A stretch of 64,000 nt of DNA. It comes from Phoronis australis (taxonomy: Eukaryota; Phoronida; Phoronidae). Under the pieces are notes generated by a model. It had not been told where the DNA came from. It saw nothing but the letters and a program-made list of their open reading frames with translations, and ran no database searches. Below, piece after piece: positions 23,073-38,000 of this stretch; position 1 is the first letter of the stretch, and each line of letters begins with the position of its first letter. A program made the translations under genes and the position numbers. The DNA is taken from positions 92,731 to 156,730 of the forward strand of contig NMRA01000257.1 in the NCBI GenBank assembly GCA_002633005.1. Reading direction: 5' to 3'.

Positions 23073-26000
23073 CTGTAAAGACTAAAAAACAACAGTTTGG
23101 TGAAGTAAGCACACTGAAAATTTTTATTCTTCCACCAACCATTAGAAAAACCAGAAAAATGCTTTTTGGAACTTTTAAAGAAAACATTCTTCTACAGTAA
23201 GTGAACATGCTTTGTATTTTGACAAAAAAGAAAAATTAGAGCTAGGTGTATTGTTAAAATGATGCAAAACTGTACATATGCAGACCAAAGCAAACTTAAT
23301 GCTACACTATGCAATGGCAATTGAGGATTTTCTAATTTTTTTATTCATCCTTTTATTAACTTAGAAATGATATTCCTGAATAAGACTGATGGATGAGTAG
23401 TCCTAGCAATGTGTCCATACAATATAAACAATATCTTACACAGATTACAAAAATACATTGTTTTCATAAAAAATGATGGGGTTTGAGCATGAAATTAATG
23501 CATAATTATTACGTAAAGCGAAATAGGAAGAAAAGGACTTTCGCAAAGTCACTCATTCACTTGTTCGGATTGAATAACTATAATTGAATTTAAAGTTTTA
23601 ATTTACATTACAGACTGGGCTTATCTACTAAAAAGTATTAATCAAAATTTATATTGATGAAAAAACATTTTCATTGAACAAATCAATTTCTGGACTTACT
23701 TTATATAAAAGATAACATAGCGTCCCCATCTCAGAGACTTCTAGATTGTCTGAAGCTGATGTGCTGGTGTGTGGTCATTGGCGGAGATTGTTGTCATGTG
23801 AGTTTTGACATAATTTCTTTTGTTGGGTATGTAATACATTGTTCCAAACAGCTGATAGATTATATTTAAGTACTCTGTGTCAACAAAACTCAGAAGTGTT
23901 TAGTCATCTTTGCACATCAGACCACGGTTTTTCTATGGAAAATGTGTGATCTTTGATACTGAAGAGGATTGACTTTCCCATGGTGTGAGAGACACGATCC
24001 ATGAGAGAATTGAGTCCTCTAGCCTCAACAGACATGGAGGACTTAGATATAATCTATCAGCTGTTTAGAGCAAGGTATTATGTCACCAACTAAAGAAATT
24101 ACGTCCCAAACCACGTGACAACAATCTTCATCAATGCCGACACGCTAGCACACCGGCTTCTGACGATCTGTAGAAGTCTTCGAAATGGGGACACTATTTA
24201 TCATTTAAAAGTAAGTCCAGAAATTGATTTATTTTTGCTTTGCATGAAAACACAGTTTGACAAAAAAACACGTCCATTTTTCTTTCAATTAACTGATAAT
24301 TTTGAAGCACCTATAAAGCCATCATCATTTTTCAGTGACTTCAGTGCTTATAAAGAACAGGCAGTTTGTTATTGTTCAAGATCAGGCTCTGCAAGCTTAT
24401 CACGGCATGTCATCTTAAGCGGCAAGCCTGGTCTTGGTGAATAATTATTGCTTTTTGGACGAGTATGTGGGTTCATAGAAGGCACTTTAAAAGTCACGTG
24501 TTGATGAAATTTCTTCCTGAACTCAGTGACAACAAGTAGCCAACAATTAAAAAGTATCTACGTTGGTGTGCAAAGGATATACATTTTTTCAAGTACATGC
24601 CTGCTAACACCTTCCATGATTGCTCTAAGACTTTGTTCAAAGTGTTCAGGACGTCACTGTCTCCAACAGTACCAAACTTAAGTCATCAGAACTGAAAATT
24701 CCTTTGAATATTCAAATTGATTTCCAATCAAAATTATTTAATGAAAACGTATTAGCAGACATGTACAAAACTTACACATTCACAGCATTTCTGAGACAAA
24801 CTGATTAAAACCAGTCCAACAGGAATGTAATTAACTTTGAAAAACCAGCTTCCACAAGTGCAGAAGGATGTCTGTTCTATTCTTGACATTTCAAATCCTC
24901 ACTAGTAACTACCAGAAAGTTAACTTGCATGGCACAAGAATAATCAGTCAATCACTAAATATTGAAAATTCAAACTAAAATTCCAGTTGAAGTACCTTTT
25001 TCCAAACGGAGTCGCCAGACTTTGTTTGAGTCTTGCTTATGGATATTGTCTTAGTCTTTTGGTAGAACCATTGTTGCACATGCTTGGGCATGCTGCGCTC
25101 AGTATCATAAAGAAAGTCAACCTGCATTCGTATACGTGTCAGATAGGCAGACTGTGACACCTTTTCAATGTCTCCAACAGCAATACCCACCTGGTAAGGA
25201 CAACATGAAGTAAAATGTAACATAAATGACTAGTGGCTAAACTGGTGGAGACAACATGAATATCAATGACTAGTGACCCACCTGGTATGAGACACTTACC
25301 CACCGTTAACCATGACTAAATGTTTACTTACGACTAAAATGTGACTAATATGTGACTGTAAGCAGTCATGACTAGAATAAGACTAAGACATCTTAAAATG
25401 TGATGGTGTAACTAAACTGTAACTAAATGATTAGCCATGGCTAGAATGTGACTAAAACATTTTGAGCTTGAAGGGGGTCACTTGTTTGCATATTGGCTTA
25501 GAACTTTGGGCAAGGTTGTATAAAGGGTGTCACTCACACACAGTTAGTCTTCCGAAATTGATCAACATGCAAGGTCAGAGAAAGCAGTTCTCCATGACTA
25601 GAATAATAGGTTTTTAGTAATGATTAGAGTTTAAGTCACGCCACAATTATGCAAATGAACTGACTACAGCTTTAGTCACTAAGTAATGATCAATTCATGA
25701 CTAGAGGTTAAGTAATACATTGTTTCCATGAAGTCTTTACAACATCCATGCCAATTGGCTTACCTCAAAATCCAACTGCTCCCTAGTAGTTTGGTAATTG
25801 GCCCAATTATGTAGTTTACTCAACAGAGTTAATGAGGAACATATTATGGCAACATTAAACAAATGTTTTAGGCTGTAAAAGTCAAATTTTTGTCCAATTT
25901 TTAAAATTCAAAACCTAGTCATTGTGTACTTTCATGAACTATTCAAATTTACTCGCAAAACGAAAATTTAAAAATACTATTGCCACAACCAGTGTGCTTA

Positions 26001-29000
26001 TGATGGGTCTGATTATCTAGAAAATGCTAGCATCAGCAGCCTAAGGCGATGTAATTAGTACAACAGCCGATGGTGTCTTTGATCAATGTGGCAGATTCCG
26101 AGGTACGCAAACCGTTCAAGTCGTCCGATGTCGACCAGTTAGAGTGTCGGCGTAGGATTCTTTTCATGCAAAGCAGCAACTGCTAACAAATGGCTTTGTA
26201 TTGTAGGATATTAAAAACTAAAACTTGGACACATCTTAATTACTCAATTCAAAATTTGAGTTGTTTTTTTTCAAGACTTTAACAACAGGTTGTTTAGTCA
26301 TGACTAGACAGTTTTAGTCACAGCACAATTATGCAAATAAAATTGACTAAAATGTGACTGAACCCATTCAAATAAACTGTATAGCAACATTTTAGTCAAA
26401 ATGAATTTTTTCATGAGACAAAAATATGTCGGTAAAACACGACATACCCAGAGTAAGGGTATTTTAATCGAATCTAAATCAGTAAGGTCAAACACTCATC
26501 AAGAGGTTCATCAGACCTATATACAAGCAAACTCAAACACTTACCAAGAGGTTCATCAGACCTATATACAAGCAAATTGAAACACTTACCAAGAGGTTCA
26601 TCAGAGCAACAGGAACCACTACAATGAAGAGACTTCCAAGAATGTGTGAGTCCAGGTACAGGTCATTTTGGGTGGCTGTGTCAATGAAGACTTTCTGAAA
26701 CTCTATTTCACCCGTTGTGAAGGAGAAAGTGGCCATCAAGGAAATCCAGATGCTCTGAAATTCTTTCTGAAAAGGAATATTTGATGATTTAATATTTTGG
26801 GACCAGCCAGTCACTATAAAATTTTACAACATGCAGAAAACTTTGTTAGCACAATTATTTTTGTTTTTTGGTTAAAGAAGTCCATGTCAGAAAAAAACTA
26901 AGCCAGCCTGTCTGGTGCACGGAGATTTATTGTTGTTTGATGAAATCACACCATTCTCCTGGATTTTGATCTATTCAGTTCTGAAGACAAACTCGCCATT
27001 TTCTGTAAAAGTTTTTGTAATGATCTGGCTCAAGTAAATAGGTACCTTTAACAGATGACAAAATTTTCTGTTCACTTAATTTAATTCTTAAATAGTTTTG
27101 AGCTTCATATCAAATTGTATGTGCATTGTTCTTGTATTTTGTTTAAAGTGACTGATAAGCCCAGTGGGCCGAGTGTTCAAGTAACACTGGTCACTGCAAT
27201 CTCAGTCTCTATTCATTTCTTCATACTTACGTCATGATAATAAATGACATCATTTGACAATCCTCATCTTGTTTTACTCTGCAACATAGCTCTTTGCATA
27301 CCCCGGCAAAATAAATTACGATACAAGACATAATTGTACACAATACCCGAACGTTACGTATTTGAAAAAGATTTTCCTACAAGGTTGAAAATTGTCTTGA
27401 ACATTTTGAGTGAGGAAAAATTACCTCAGTCTGTTGCACTTGAATGATTTTTAAGTATTTTATTTGCATGCTCTTAACTATGCTAATGTATAGCACAAAC
27501 TAAATGACAATGCTATTTTAACATCATCTGCGCTAAACAAAGTGCAGTTGTATTCAATGACAACTTGTAAATGTGAAAACAAAAAATTCTGCAAATAGGT
27601 GAAATTTGCACTAATAAAATACCTTGGGGGCTCACGTAGCCCGCATCATGCAGTGTTATTTCTCAACACCATGTCACGATGCTTATTGGACAACGTTCAG
27701 TGATTTACAGCGGATCATTTTTGAAACAAAAATCATTTAAAAAATTTTTTGACAATTTTCAAATCTACTTCATATTCACATCATCACTATATGTTGAGTT
27801 TCTAACAATAATTTGACAAAGCAATGACAGAGATAAGGAATTAGCGTGCAAGGTCCACTTTAAGGTGATGAATAGAATGCTTACTCCAATATCAAAGAGC
27901 ACCACACAGAATGCTGAAGCGAATGCAATACAAATCAAACACCACAGTAATGTCGCCTGCAAACATAAGAATCATCAGTCATTACAACAGTCACAGCGAT
28001 TAAAAAACAGACATTACTAACTGTAGTAGGGTACATGTGATATTTACACACTCTCTGACCTCATTTGATCTTTCAACAAAAAATTAGCCTGTTTTGCAAC
28101 TTTGTTATGCTGCCAGAGCGTATCAAATAAACAAAACATAATTATTAAGATTATGTAGAACCCTACAAAAATTTATTATTTTGCCCAACTTTGGAACCGT
28201 ATCTCAGAAATGGCTTATCAGCTCTCCAAAGCGGACTTGTTTTCATTGAAAATGTTGCACTTTTGCATGAGGGGCTATCAAAAAATAGGACTTATGATTT
28301 TTATAAACAAAAATTAAAGTTGTCATGAAATAAAAACAGAACTATAATTACCTTGAACATTCGATTTTCTATATTATAAAAAATTTGGCCATGTTATCAA
28401 TCCTGAAGTTTTGCTACGCATGCACCCTTTTTCTTGCAAAATCTTCCCAAAAATGCAAGGTCACGTGACCTACTTAGTGGCAGATAAAGTTAAAATACAA
28501 AATTTATACTTTCAGAAAACAGCTTTTCCTGACTTAACATCTAGTTTGTACACATTTGGCTCAACGTACAAACTTGTGGAAAAGGTCCTACATAACCTTA
28601 AGCAGTCTTTGACAGGTAATTATGACTCTCCACATTAAAATTTGTGAAACATAACAAGATCAGGTTATAACCCAGTGTTAACCAAGACCTTCTACTGCCT
28701 TGTGTGGCATTTAAAATCACGCAGTCAGCATCAACTGCAAAAAAAAAACAGTGGATAGGCATTTCAACTCGTGTTAAAAAATAATTCCCAAGTTATTATT
28801 ACAATTTGTTTTCATCAAAGTTTAAATTAAAGTACCATTAACAGAAATGTTAAACAGATGATATCTGACCTTGAGTAAAGACTTGATCACCGTGGTAAAC
28901 ATAATGATGTATATACCAACAAAATCCATCCTGAAGGTTGAAAATAATGTTGTGACATTTAATATTGACTGAAACTGACATTGTCTCTCAATCAGTTGAC

Positions 29001-32000
29001 AAATGCTTAAGCAATCCACAAAGTCAAAAAAGACAAAACGACCCAGTTTTCATTCTGAAAGATGCACTAGCTGTATACACTCTATGTCTTCATCATACAA
29101 TGATTAACATTAATTGGTGTCTTTCTATGAAGCTGGCATGTACCACATTTACCTGAGTGGGATTATGTAATAGGTGGACAAATACAGTCACATTAAAGTG
29201 CACGTCACTATCAAGAATACTCAGCTCCCCAGACTGACACACCTCCTTAGGTACATGATAAGGTTGATCCAAGACAGGAATACAGCTATCCAGGCAATTC
29301 TCCATGGCACCACTGAGGTGGCTTTGTTCTGCATAAAGAACAGTAGCGTCATGCCCAACAGGATCATATGCAGCCAGTTCCATGGATCCAATAGAGAATC
29401 AAGTCCCTACAAGATAATTCAAAATGTCAATGATGAACACCTAAAGTTTATACAGTAATTGTGAAGTGGGAGAAAAGTACCAAATGTTTCACTTAAGACA
29501 TAAAATATCTTAAGTCTTAAAAGACTTATGGTCACATTTCACGAAATAGAACCCAAAAGGTTCTCCCCGAGATGTACGCTGCACTTTGTGTAAAAGGCAA
29601 CTTCCATCACCAGGCAGCCTCAGTCATGTATATAGTTCAGGAGACAGTCCATGGCCTACTACTCATCTTCAGTGGCCATTTTGATCAGATAAGAAGAGTT
29701 CTAAATATCCAGTTTTCATTAGAGACTAACTTGGCTGATACCAGATGGTCACTGTTGCATTGCCACACAATAGAATTTCATGTTTATAGATGGGTTTAAG
29801 GCAACAATTAAACAGGACAGATTCTTTCACAATCTGTTGCTGGTTAAAATATCTCATAGGGGAGAGAAGATACCTTGGCTACGAGAGCCCTTCAATAAGA
29901 CCATTTACAACTGCATTCTCACAGCACATGCCAATGGAAGTACCAGTGGACCACCAAAAGTCACATATATTATTCATATGAACAAGGCTAAACCTGGGGT
30001 GCAATCATTAAGGCAAGTATCGCATGAGTTTGGTGAGATAATGCGACATTACAATAGTATGGCTCAAGATTTTGTTAGTATTTCACTCATGATATCGGGA
30101 TCATACACTTAGCAAAATGACTACCACTGAAAGTGAATAGATGGCTGCACAAGAATACTCACTTATAGCAAGAAGAAGATTGCATGTGCCAGAATGCTAT
30201 ATAATCAAACACTTATTCAAAGTACACTTAGCTGTTCCAAAAATGAACCTCTCTCAAAAGCAATGTGTATGAGACAAGTTGCACAATATGCAGGAAAACA
30301 ACAATGCCAACATCACATGCCAGTTGACATTGCAGAACAATAGACGTGACATCAGGCAGCAGTCAGGCTTACACATGGATATCAAGTTTAAAGATTTTGT
30401 AACCGAGCTCAACTTTGTCAAAAGACCAAAAGCATGAAAATTTTGAGACATCCTGTTGAGAAAACAAATAAAGTTTGAGTCTAATACTGGAATAAAAACT
30501 TAAAAAAATTAGCGACATTGCATCTGCATCTCACGGACTTGAGCTTGGCTTTTGACGTTATCGTTGTTTTTGTCAAAGACAACCACAGAAAGTTCTGTGC
30601 TTCATTTTGTTTTAAACATGCAGCAATATAATTATGCACTCAAATAATCAAAAGAAGACAACAGTTGCAATAAAGCAGTTAGCTCATTACACTTACTCTA
30701 ACAACGTTGGTGAATATCTTGCAAACAAGAGTAACACATATGAGCGACACCAACATCTTGTTGAAGATGAGAGTAAGACCATGTGGATCGTACTTGTCAA
30801 TATTAACCAGCCACTGAAATACAAAATGCACTGTCATTATCAGTGGTGTCAGGACAATTCCTAGTATATGAGTGTTTGATTACTTTCTTCATAACTATTC
30901 ACTGAATAACCTATCGAAGTGACTGCAAGAGCTCAATTTGCTGTGTCGAAAGACGAAGTATCACTCAATACATGCAAGTTACGGTAGACGTTCTTGAACA
31001 TGGGACAATGTAAACACCAAAAAAATAGACAAATGACCTGGAATGCCCGTCCTGATGGCCAAGTGCACGGGAATTCGCCATCAGGGTAATCTATCTAGAA
31101 TAACCTGCCATGAAGGATCATTACGCATCAGATTATGTTTGGCATGAGCGATATGTTGTATACAGGCATCTCGCTCAGGCACTGAACTAATGTCACAAGG
31201 GTAACGTCAATTTAAGATGTTGGTGCCTAGTTTGTTAGTAATTAAATGATAAATAACCAGAAGTTGAAATAATCAAATGCTCATTACAAGCACATTCCAT
31301 TCAGAGCTTACTCAAAATCAAACAAGAAGCTGAAATGTTAACATATTATCTGAGACGCTGTGTAGTCGTAGAAAGGCAGGTATATATCCCAACTTGCAGA
31401 TGGAAGGGCTTACACCTCGAGTGGAATGCGGACCTTCAAAACCCTGTACAAAATAACAACTAACAATTGTTGTAACGAGACTAGTATTAGGTCATTTGCC
31501 ATCTAGGTTTCACAAATGCTGCTAAATTTTAAGTCCTGACATTGGCTTTCACATGGCCTGAGTGAACCAAATGTCAGTTTACTTAGTGTGTCACCGATTC
31601 ACACTATACATATGGTTCGACTGTGGGCTCAAATGTTAACCAAATGTAGAAACCATGCTATTAAAACATCAAACTTGCCATTAAAGTTACTTTTGTTGAG
31701 GAACCTGACAAAATGAAATTCCACTATTCAAATTTCCCAAACTGAAGAATTGTTGTCTTACTTTTTGTTGAGCAGATGTAATTTTAATGTCTTGGTTCAA
31801 CCACAGTAAGCCTTTTGATTAGTGGTTTAATTGAAACCGTCTATAAATTCCTTAACATTGTCTCTGTTTCATCAACTTTGTTTACCGTAACAAAATAACA
31901 TTTCAGTCCATGGTTTTGCACTCGTTTGTTCAATAACATTGTGTTTGTGTGTGTAGTATATTATTGCGATCTTGTTACAAACTGTTATGAACGCTTGAAG

Positions 32001-35000
32001 TATACTGTGTTAAAGTGATTTGAACTTCAAGTTCATAGTACGGTAATCTCAGTTGTATTAATGAGCTACTGACAACAAAGACTTGAAGTAAACAACTTGA
32101 TACAACTCTGCTTTCCCCCGAGACACAATCATGTTGGTAACACATAATGTTGGCTTAATGAGACACCTAAAAACAATTCATTGATGCCTAACGGCTCTTT
32201 GAACACCATCAACTAACAATGAGATTCTGTGAGATGACACATAGTTGGTTTCAAAGACATAATGCAGTCCATAACAATCAGTACTCACTTTGCCATCATG
32301 CTTTAAGGCGTCATCCGACTTTTTGATTTCTCGTATAGGCGTCGTTATTACCAAGTAGGTGTTTAACATACCAAGGAATAGGATAAAGTTGACGAATGTG
32401 ATACTATACGCCACTCGGCCAAAACTTTGCCTTCAATGAATTGATAAAAGTTAGAATTTTTTAAACTAACTTTATTTCATTAGCAAAGCCCCTTTTTTGT
32501 ACTTTTGGAGAAATTAGTTACGTGCGTGTATGGATGACTGGGGTCAAGAAAATGGGTTCAACTGGAATTCCTCAAAGACCAGGGTCATTTGGAGCAAGGA
32601 AGTTTAACAACAGGACCCTCAACCACCTGAGGAGAAAGGTGTTCATGCCTTCTGGAGGGAGTTTTTCAGGAGGGGAAATCCCCTTCCGGTCACCACAAAT
32701 GTTACCCTTCTCCCTTCCTAGTCATCACTAAGTCAACACCCCTGGCATTGTTTCACGTGGCCACAACTAAGGTTTTGTGTTTGTTTCGAAGCATTGCGCT
32801 ACACACTACTTAGACCAGACCATCCAGATCATGTGGTAATTCAATATGCAATTGTACTAGCCTTAGAAGAAGGGGTGTCGCGCAGTGAACCCAGCACTCT
32901 CATGTGCGACTTTCTCTGCTCAATACTAAGTGAACACACCTGACTGTATATAATCCAAATTCTGTCCTCCACATCAATTAGGCTCTAAACTGGTAGGTAA
33001 ACACTTTGAAGACATGACTGTGAAGGGTAGGTTTGATTTTTGCACCTGAATCTGAGAGTGTGTGTGATGAGTGATTCTAACGTTTTCAATGTCAGCGAGA
33101 CATGTTGTTCAATGTTTGGTGCCGTGATAACTCTCTAGTACCCTCTACGACTGAGGATAGTAAGCCGATGATGCCAAATGGCACATACCCAATTAGAAAG
33201 TAACCTGTCAAAACAACTTTGACAAAAATAGGAGGAATGTAATTCTTTAATTCTTCCAGAACCATAGTCTCTCATAGTTTATCAAAATTCCGCACATTCA
33301 GGGAGTTTCACCACAGCAGAAAAGCCATTTGCTTCTCTCTACTGAACTCAACGAATGATGGCCAGTGGAAATTAATTGCTTACCATTTGTTCTTCAATGC
33401 TGTTTGTGCCAAGGTATGAGACAGAAGTTCCTCACGTTTGTATTGCACCATTGTCTACAATACATAAAGCTTGATAGTTAATGACCAATACAGTATGTGT
33501 TACATGAACTTCAACTAATTGTGCAAAGCATTTAACCACCATTATAGTGTGAATCACTTATCTTTACAAACACATTGAGAAGCACTCATTTATCTAACAG
33601 GCAATGTCACCTTTCACTCCTTATTATCATGAATGATTGATATCTGTATGATGACGAACAGCTGGATGGCAAACAAACAGTGGTTACAAACAACATCAAC
33701 TTTAAAAACCACTGGCAGCTATTTTTATATGGAGTACACTGTTTTCCTAGAATTAAGGACACTTTAATAAGTTAGAGCTATCGTAATCCTTAAACGAAAT
33801 TAGCATGATTTTGTTTCAAGTTCCCTGGTACTTTTTACCTAATCTAGTTGCTGGTGCATGTAGTTTCAAGCAGATATGTTTAACACATGACAGTGGTGTC
33901 TATTTTGTTGCATTGATGGACACTAGCTTATTAAACTCTTACTCTTATTTTGAAAATGAGAGACTACCAAGAGAAGATCATTTCCCACACCGTCGGGTCA
34001 GAAAACTATGAAAGGATATCTATTGAATACTGCTAATCGGTTGCATTGAGAATGACATCCATAGGTTGAAGATAATGAAGTCTTTGCTGAAAAATCTGTG
34101 TTGAGCAAGCAGCTCACGCTTTTCTCTTGTGGTTTATTTCGATGTCTCTTCGATTCCTCCTCCTTGCGGTTCTGATAAGGACACACAGGAAGCTTGAGCG
34201 AGTATTAAATAAATAAACAATGCTGCCAAAAATTCTGCACACAAGAAAGGATGCTGCCAAACTACTCTTTGTTTAAACTGTAACCAGCTACCGTGAGTCC
34301 CAAATACTTCTGTGTCCTGCAACAGACATCATCAGGGGGAGGATCGATGTACTCAAAGTTGAAGGTCACCTGGAATAGAATTAAACTACTTAATTAGGAT
34401 TGGCCCATCAATCAAGTTTGTAAAAGCAAATCCATTGTTCAAAACATGTGAGGATAAGGTATTAACTTTTTCAGAATTACCTGCCTGAGTCACAAATGTA
34501 GTACAATAGTCGTATAAAAAAACTACCTGCATCCTTAACCAACTTGAAGTTACGTGTACCCCTATTTCACAAAACATACAATAGAACACATTGGTGCAAA
34601 CTATGGAAAATCCAGACACTGTTTTTGAGCACTTTTAACAAAGTTTTTATACAGTAACTTTGGTGAATACTGGTGAAAGGACTTTGTTCCTATCAATGTT
34701 CAAAAATGACGTTTTTGCCACAAGAATAACATTGTGATTGACAGGAATAGACTTGCCTGATTTCCTAGTTTTAGAAAATATATACTTTTCTGAAATGACA
34801 GCCGCTAGTTACTTTTTAATAGATATTTCAAGAGTAAGACATTTCAACTAGGGGTACACTACCTTTAATGTAAATCGAAATAAATGATCAGAATAAAAGG
34901 CTGCTTAATTCACCATACCTCTGTACCATCATCATTGACTTCAACACAGTTGTTGAAGATGACCTCAGCACCCTCTGGTGTGTATCGGATGAGATTCCTC

Positions 35001-38000
35001 ATCGGTGAAAACCCGTCACCGTCCCGCACTGACATGGTCTCTTTCCAACTAGAATGCAATGTACTTAAATTCAACATAACACCCGGACCATGACATGCAA
35101 GATAAATTAGACAACATTAAAAAAGATCAGTGAGTTGTGTGGTTAGAACAATTTATTATGCAAATGCAATCATACTGCATGGCCATCAGCAACTGCAACA
35201 AGATTTGTTTACCGACAATTAGTAGATTAAGGTTGTAATAGGACCCTAAACAACAGCCAAACTTGGCAAATTTTGGAACATCATACATCACAAATGTCTT
35301 ATCGCATTTATATGAAACTTTTGGATGCCATGCATTATGACCGTTCTCCAAAACCCAAGGCAATTTTTCAAAGTTTTCACTTTTGCATGAGGGGCTATCA
35401 ATCAATAGAATTTTTACGATTTCATGAAAAACTCTGACAAAAAAGTTGCATAAAACGAAAATGTAATGATAATTTTAACTGTAACTGCAGCCTTTTTGAG
35501 ACGTACTCTTGAAATTTATGTCAATCAAAATTTGGTGATATTACTGATACCAAAGTTTTGCTATGGACGTACCTTCCTTTTTTGATAAGTTTTACTAAGA
35601 AGACATGCCATTGGTCATGTGACCCAATTATTAGAAGATTGGTTTCAACTCAAAAATCAAATTCTACAGGTTTCCTACATTAACATCAAAATGTAATTTA
35701 ATTACTTTCACTGAGACAGTAAAAATCTACAATTGGATAATGCAAGATATTTGACACTGATTAGGTCATACTCATAACATTAAGAGTCAGAGTAACACAT
35801 TTTATAATAATGTACCTGCTGTGTTTCAACATGGTGACCACAGCTTCGGTCATCTGACTAAACACAGCCCTGTCCAGTGGTGTCTCATCTAAGATGTTCT
35901 TACTCTTGACATTAGCACTGTGATCCAACAACAGTTGTACCACCTCACTCTGACCCTGTTGACAGGCATGATGCAAAGCCGTGTTCTACAACCAATCACA
36001 GTTTACCGTCGACTATGTTAAACATCTCTACAGCAACGACACATTAGTTTGGACATTTAGAATGCAAAGAATAAACATTGCCAGAATCCCAACTGATTAC
36101 TTTCTTCCCTAATCTCCAAAATAACCTTCAAAGAAAACCTCAGACATATCTGCAATGACGTGAAACTGCCAAGTGCCAACCATCTCCTCTAGTGATGTGG
36201 GGTTCCCCAGCAAAGATCAGCTATGTACGTCATATGTCACTGACTACATGAAGTGGCAATAATAATAGTACCTACACACTACACCAGGTGGCAGTACAGG
36301 CAAGTCAAAGGCTAATGGTTTTTACTGCTCTGCATTAGTTATACTTGAAAAATTCGAATGTAAATCGTGCGCGCACCCAGCCTAAAAAATGGGAGGGGCT
36401 CGAATTTTTGAGAATCTGGACCTTTTACTAAACAAGGATACGTTCAGAGCTATGAATTGTGCACTCACTGAATTTTGGTAGTTCCTGCCATTTTAGTGGA
36501 CTTCTGTCTTTTGTCTCATATTCTTTTAATTTCCGAATTTTTGTTTCTCTGAGGCAGATATTTTTGGCCACTTCACCAAATGGGAAGGTGCACGCATGTA
36601 AATTAAATTATTCAGTCTTGTTCTGCTGTATCCAAGTATAATGTACCACAGGTCTTTCAGTAGCAGTGTTCTCTGTATACCTTATTTTTGTCAGTAGCAT
36701 TTATCATGGGATTGTGTTCCAGTAATTCTTTCACAGTTGCTGGGTGGCCATGTTTGGCAGCGACCATCAGGGGGGTCAAATAATTTTCATTTCTGAAAGT
36801 ACCATGTCATAAACAAAAGACAACAGATCACTAACCATCAGAAGGTAAGTCAAGTACAAAACAAGCAAAAAGAAAACAGACAATATACCACGTATGCGCC
36901 AGTTTCGTCTGTAGATACTTTTCAACTCAATTGTGGCAGCCGCAGAAAATGAGGCGTCATGACCCATTTGTTATCAAAATCCTCTGATGCCGCCATAGTG
37001 TTCTATAGAGTAACCAAGCACACTTGTCTGGTCTAATTTCCATTATACGTGTAGGTGGTGCACTTAAATGGCACGGTGCCAAAAACCTTGTTATACAGTG
37101 TAATTGCTCAAGTAGTAACACGTTTGATGACACATCGACAATTATGAAATGTTTTGCTAACACCAAATTTTGTTTTTCAGTGAATACCTCAATTTGTTTA
37201 ACACCAATAGAAATCTGACACCTCAGTCATCGCAAAATCATAACCACGAACAAAAAAAATGGTAACCAGTTTACAAAACACATGCAGAGGATCAATGTTT
37301 GTCTTATGAGAAAAAGATTGGCATCCTCATGAACATTTTAAAGCAGTTGTACACTTTGCATGCATGACCACCCTAACAATTAATTCAAGCCAGTAAAATG
37401 TGCTACACGCAGGCCATTGGAACGTCATGACGTTTGATTCACCCATCAAGTAATAATACTATTCTTCATACACTCCAAATTATTGATAAATAACTTCACA
37501 AGAAGAAGGCCAGTGTAAGACTTAAGGTCAGCATGATGGTGCTGAGAACAATGGAACAGGCATCAACAATGAATTTAGCCAAAATCAAGTTTTGTAATGC
37601 ATAACTTTTTATCTAATGCAACTTCCGTTAGAAAGATTGACTCTCATGTGTAGAAGTGTGACAACAGGACAGTTTCATAACAACAGCATATCAGTCAATG
37701 GGGTTTGTGGCACCGTGCATCATTTAAAGATATCACAAGGCTTAAATATGATTAACTTGATCCAATCCATAAGAATAGTGAATAACTTTTCACTTTACTT
37801 GTAATGACCTGTCATGAGGGAAGACTACTTAGGTATGGAATATTGCTTGACTTCAGCCATGGTCATGTGACATGGAATAACAGGTTATTTTGTGCTGTAA
37901 TGTTTACAGATTTCTGACAAATCCACATCGCAGCAGTTAGACTAATAAAATGCAAACAACAAAAAATTATGCCAAAGATTACAATACTTCATCAATACAA

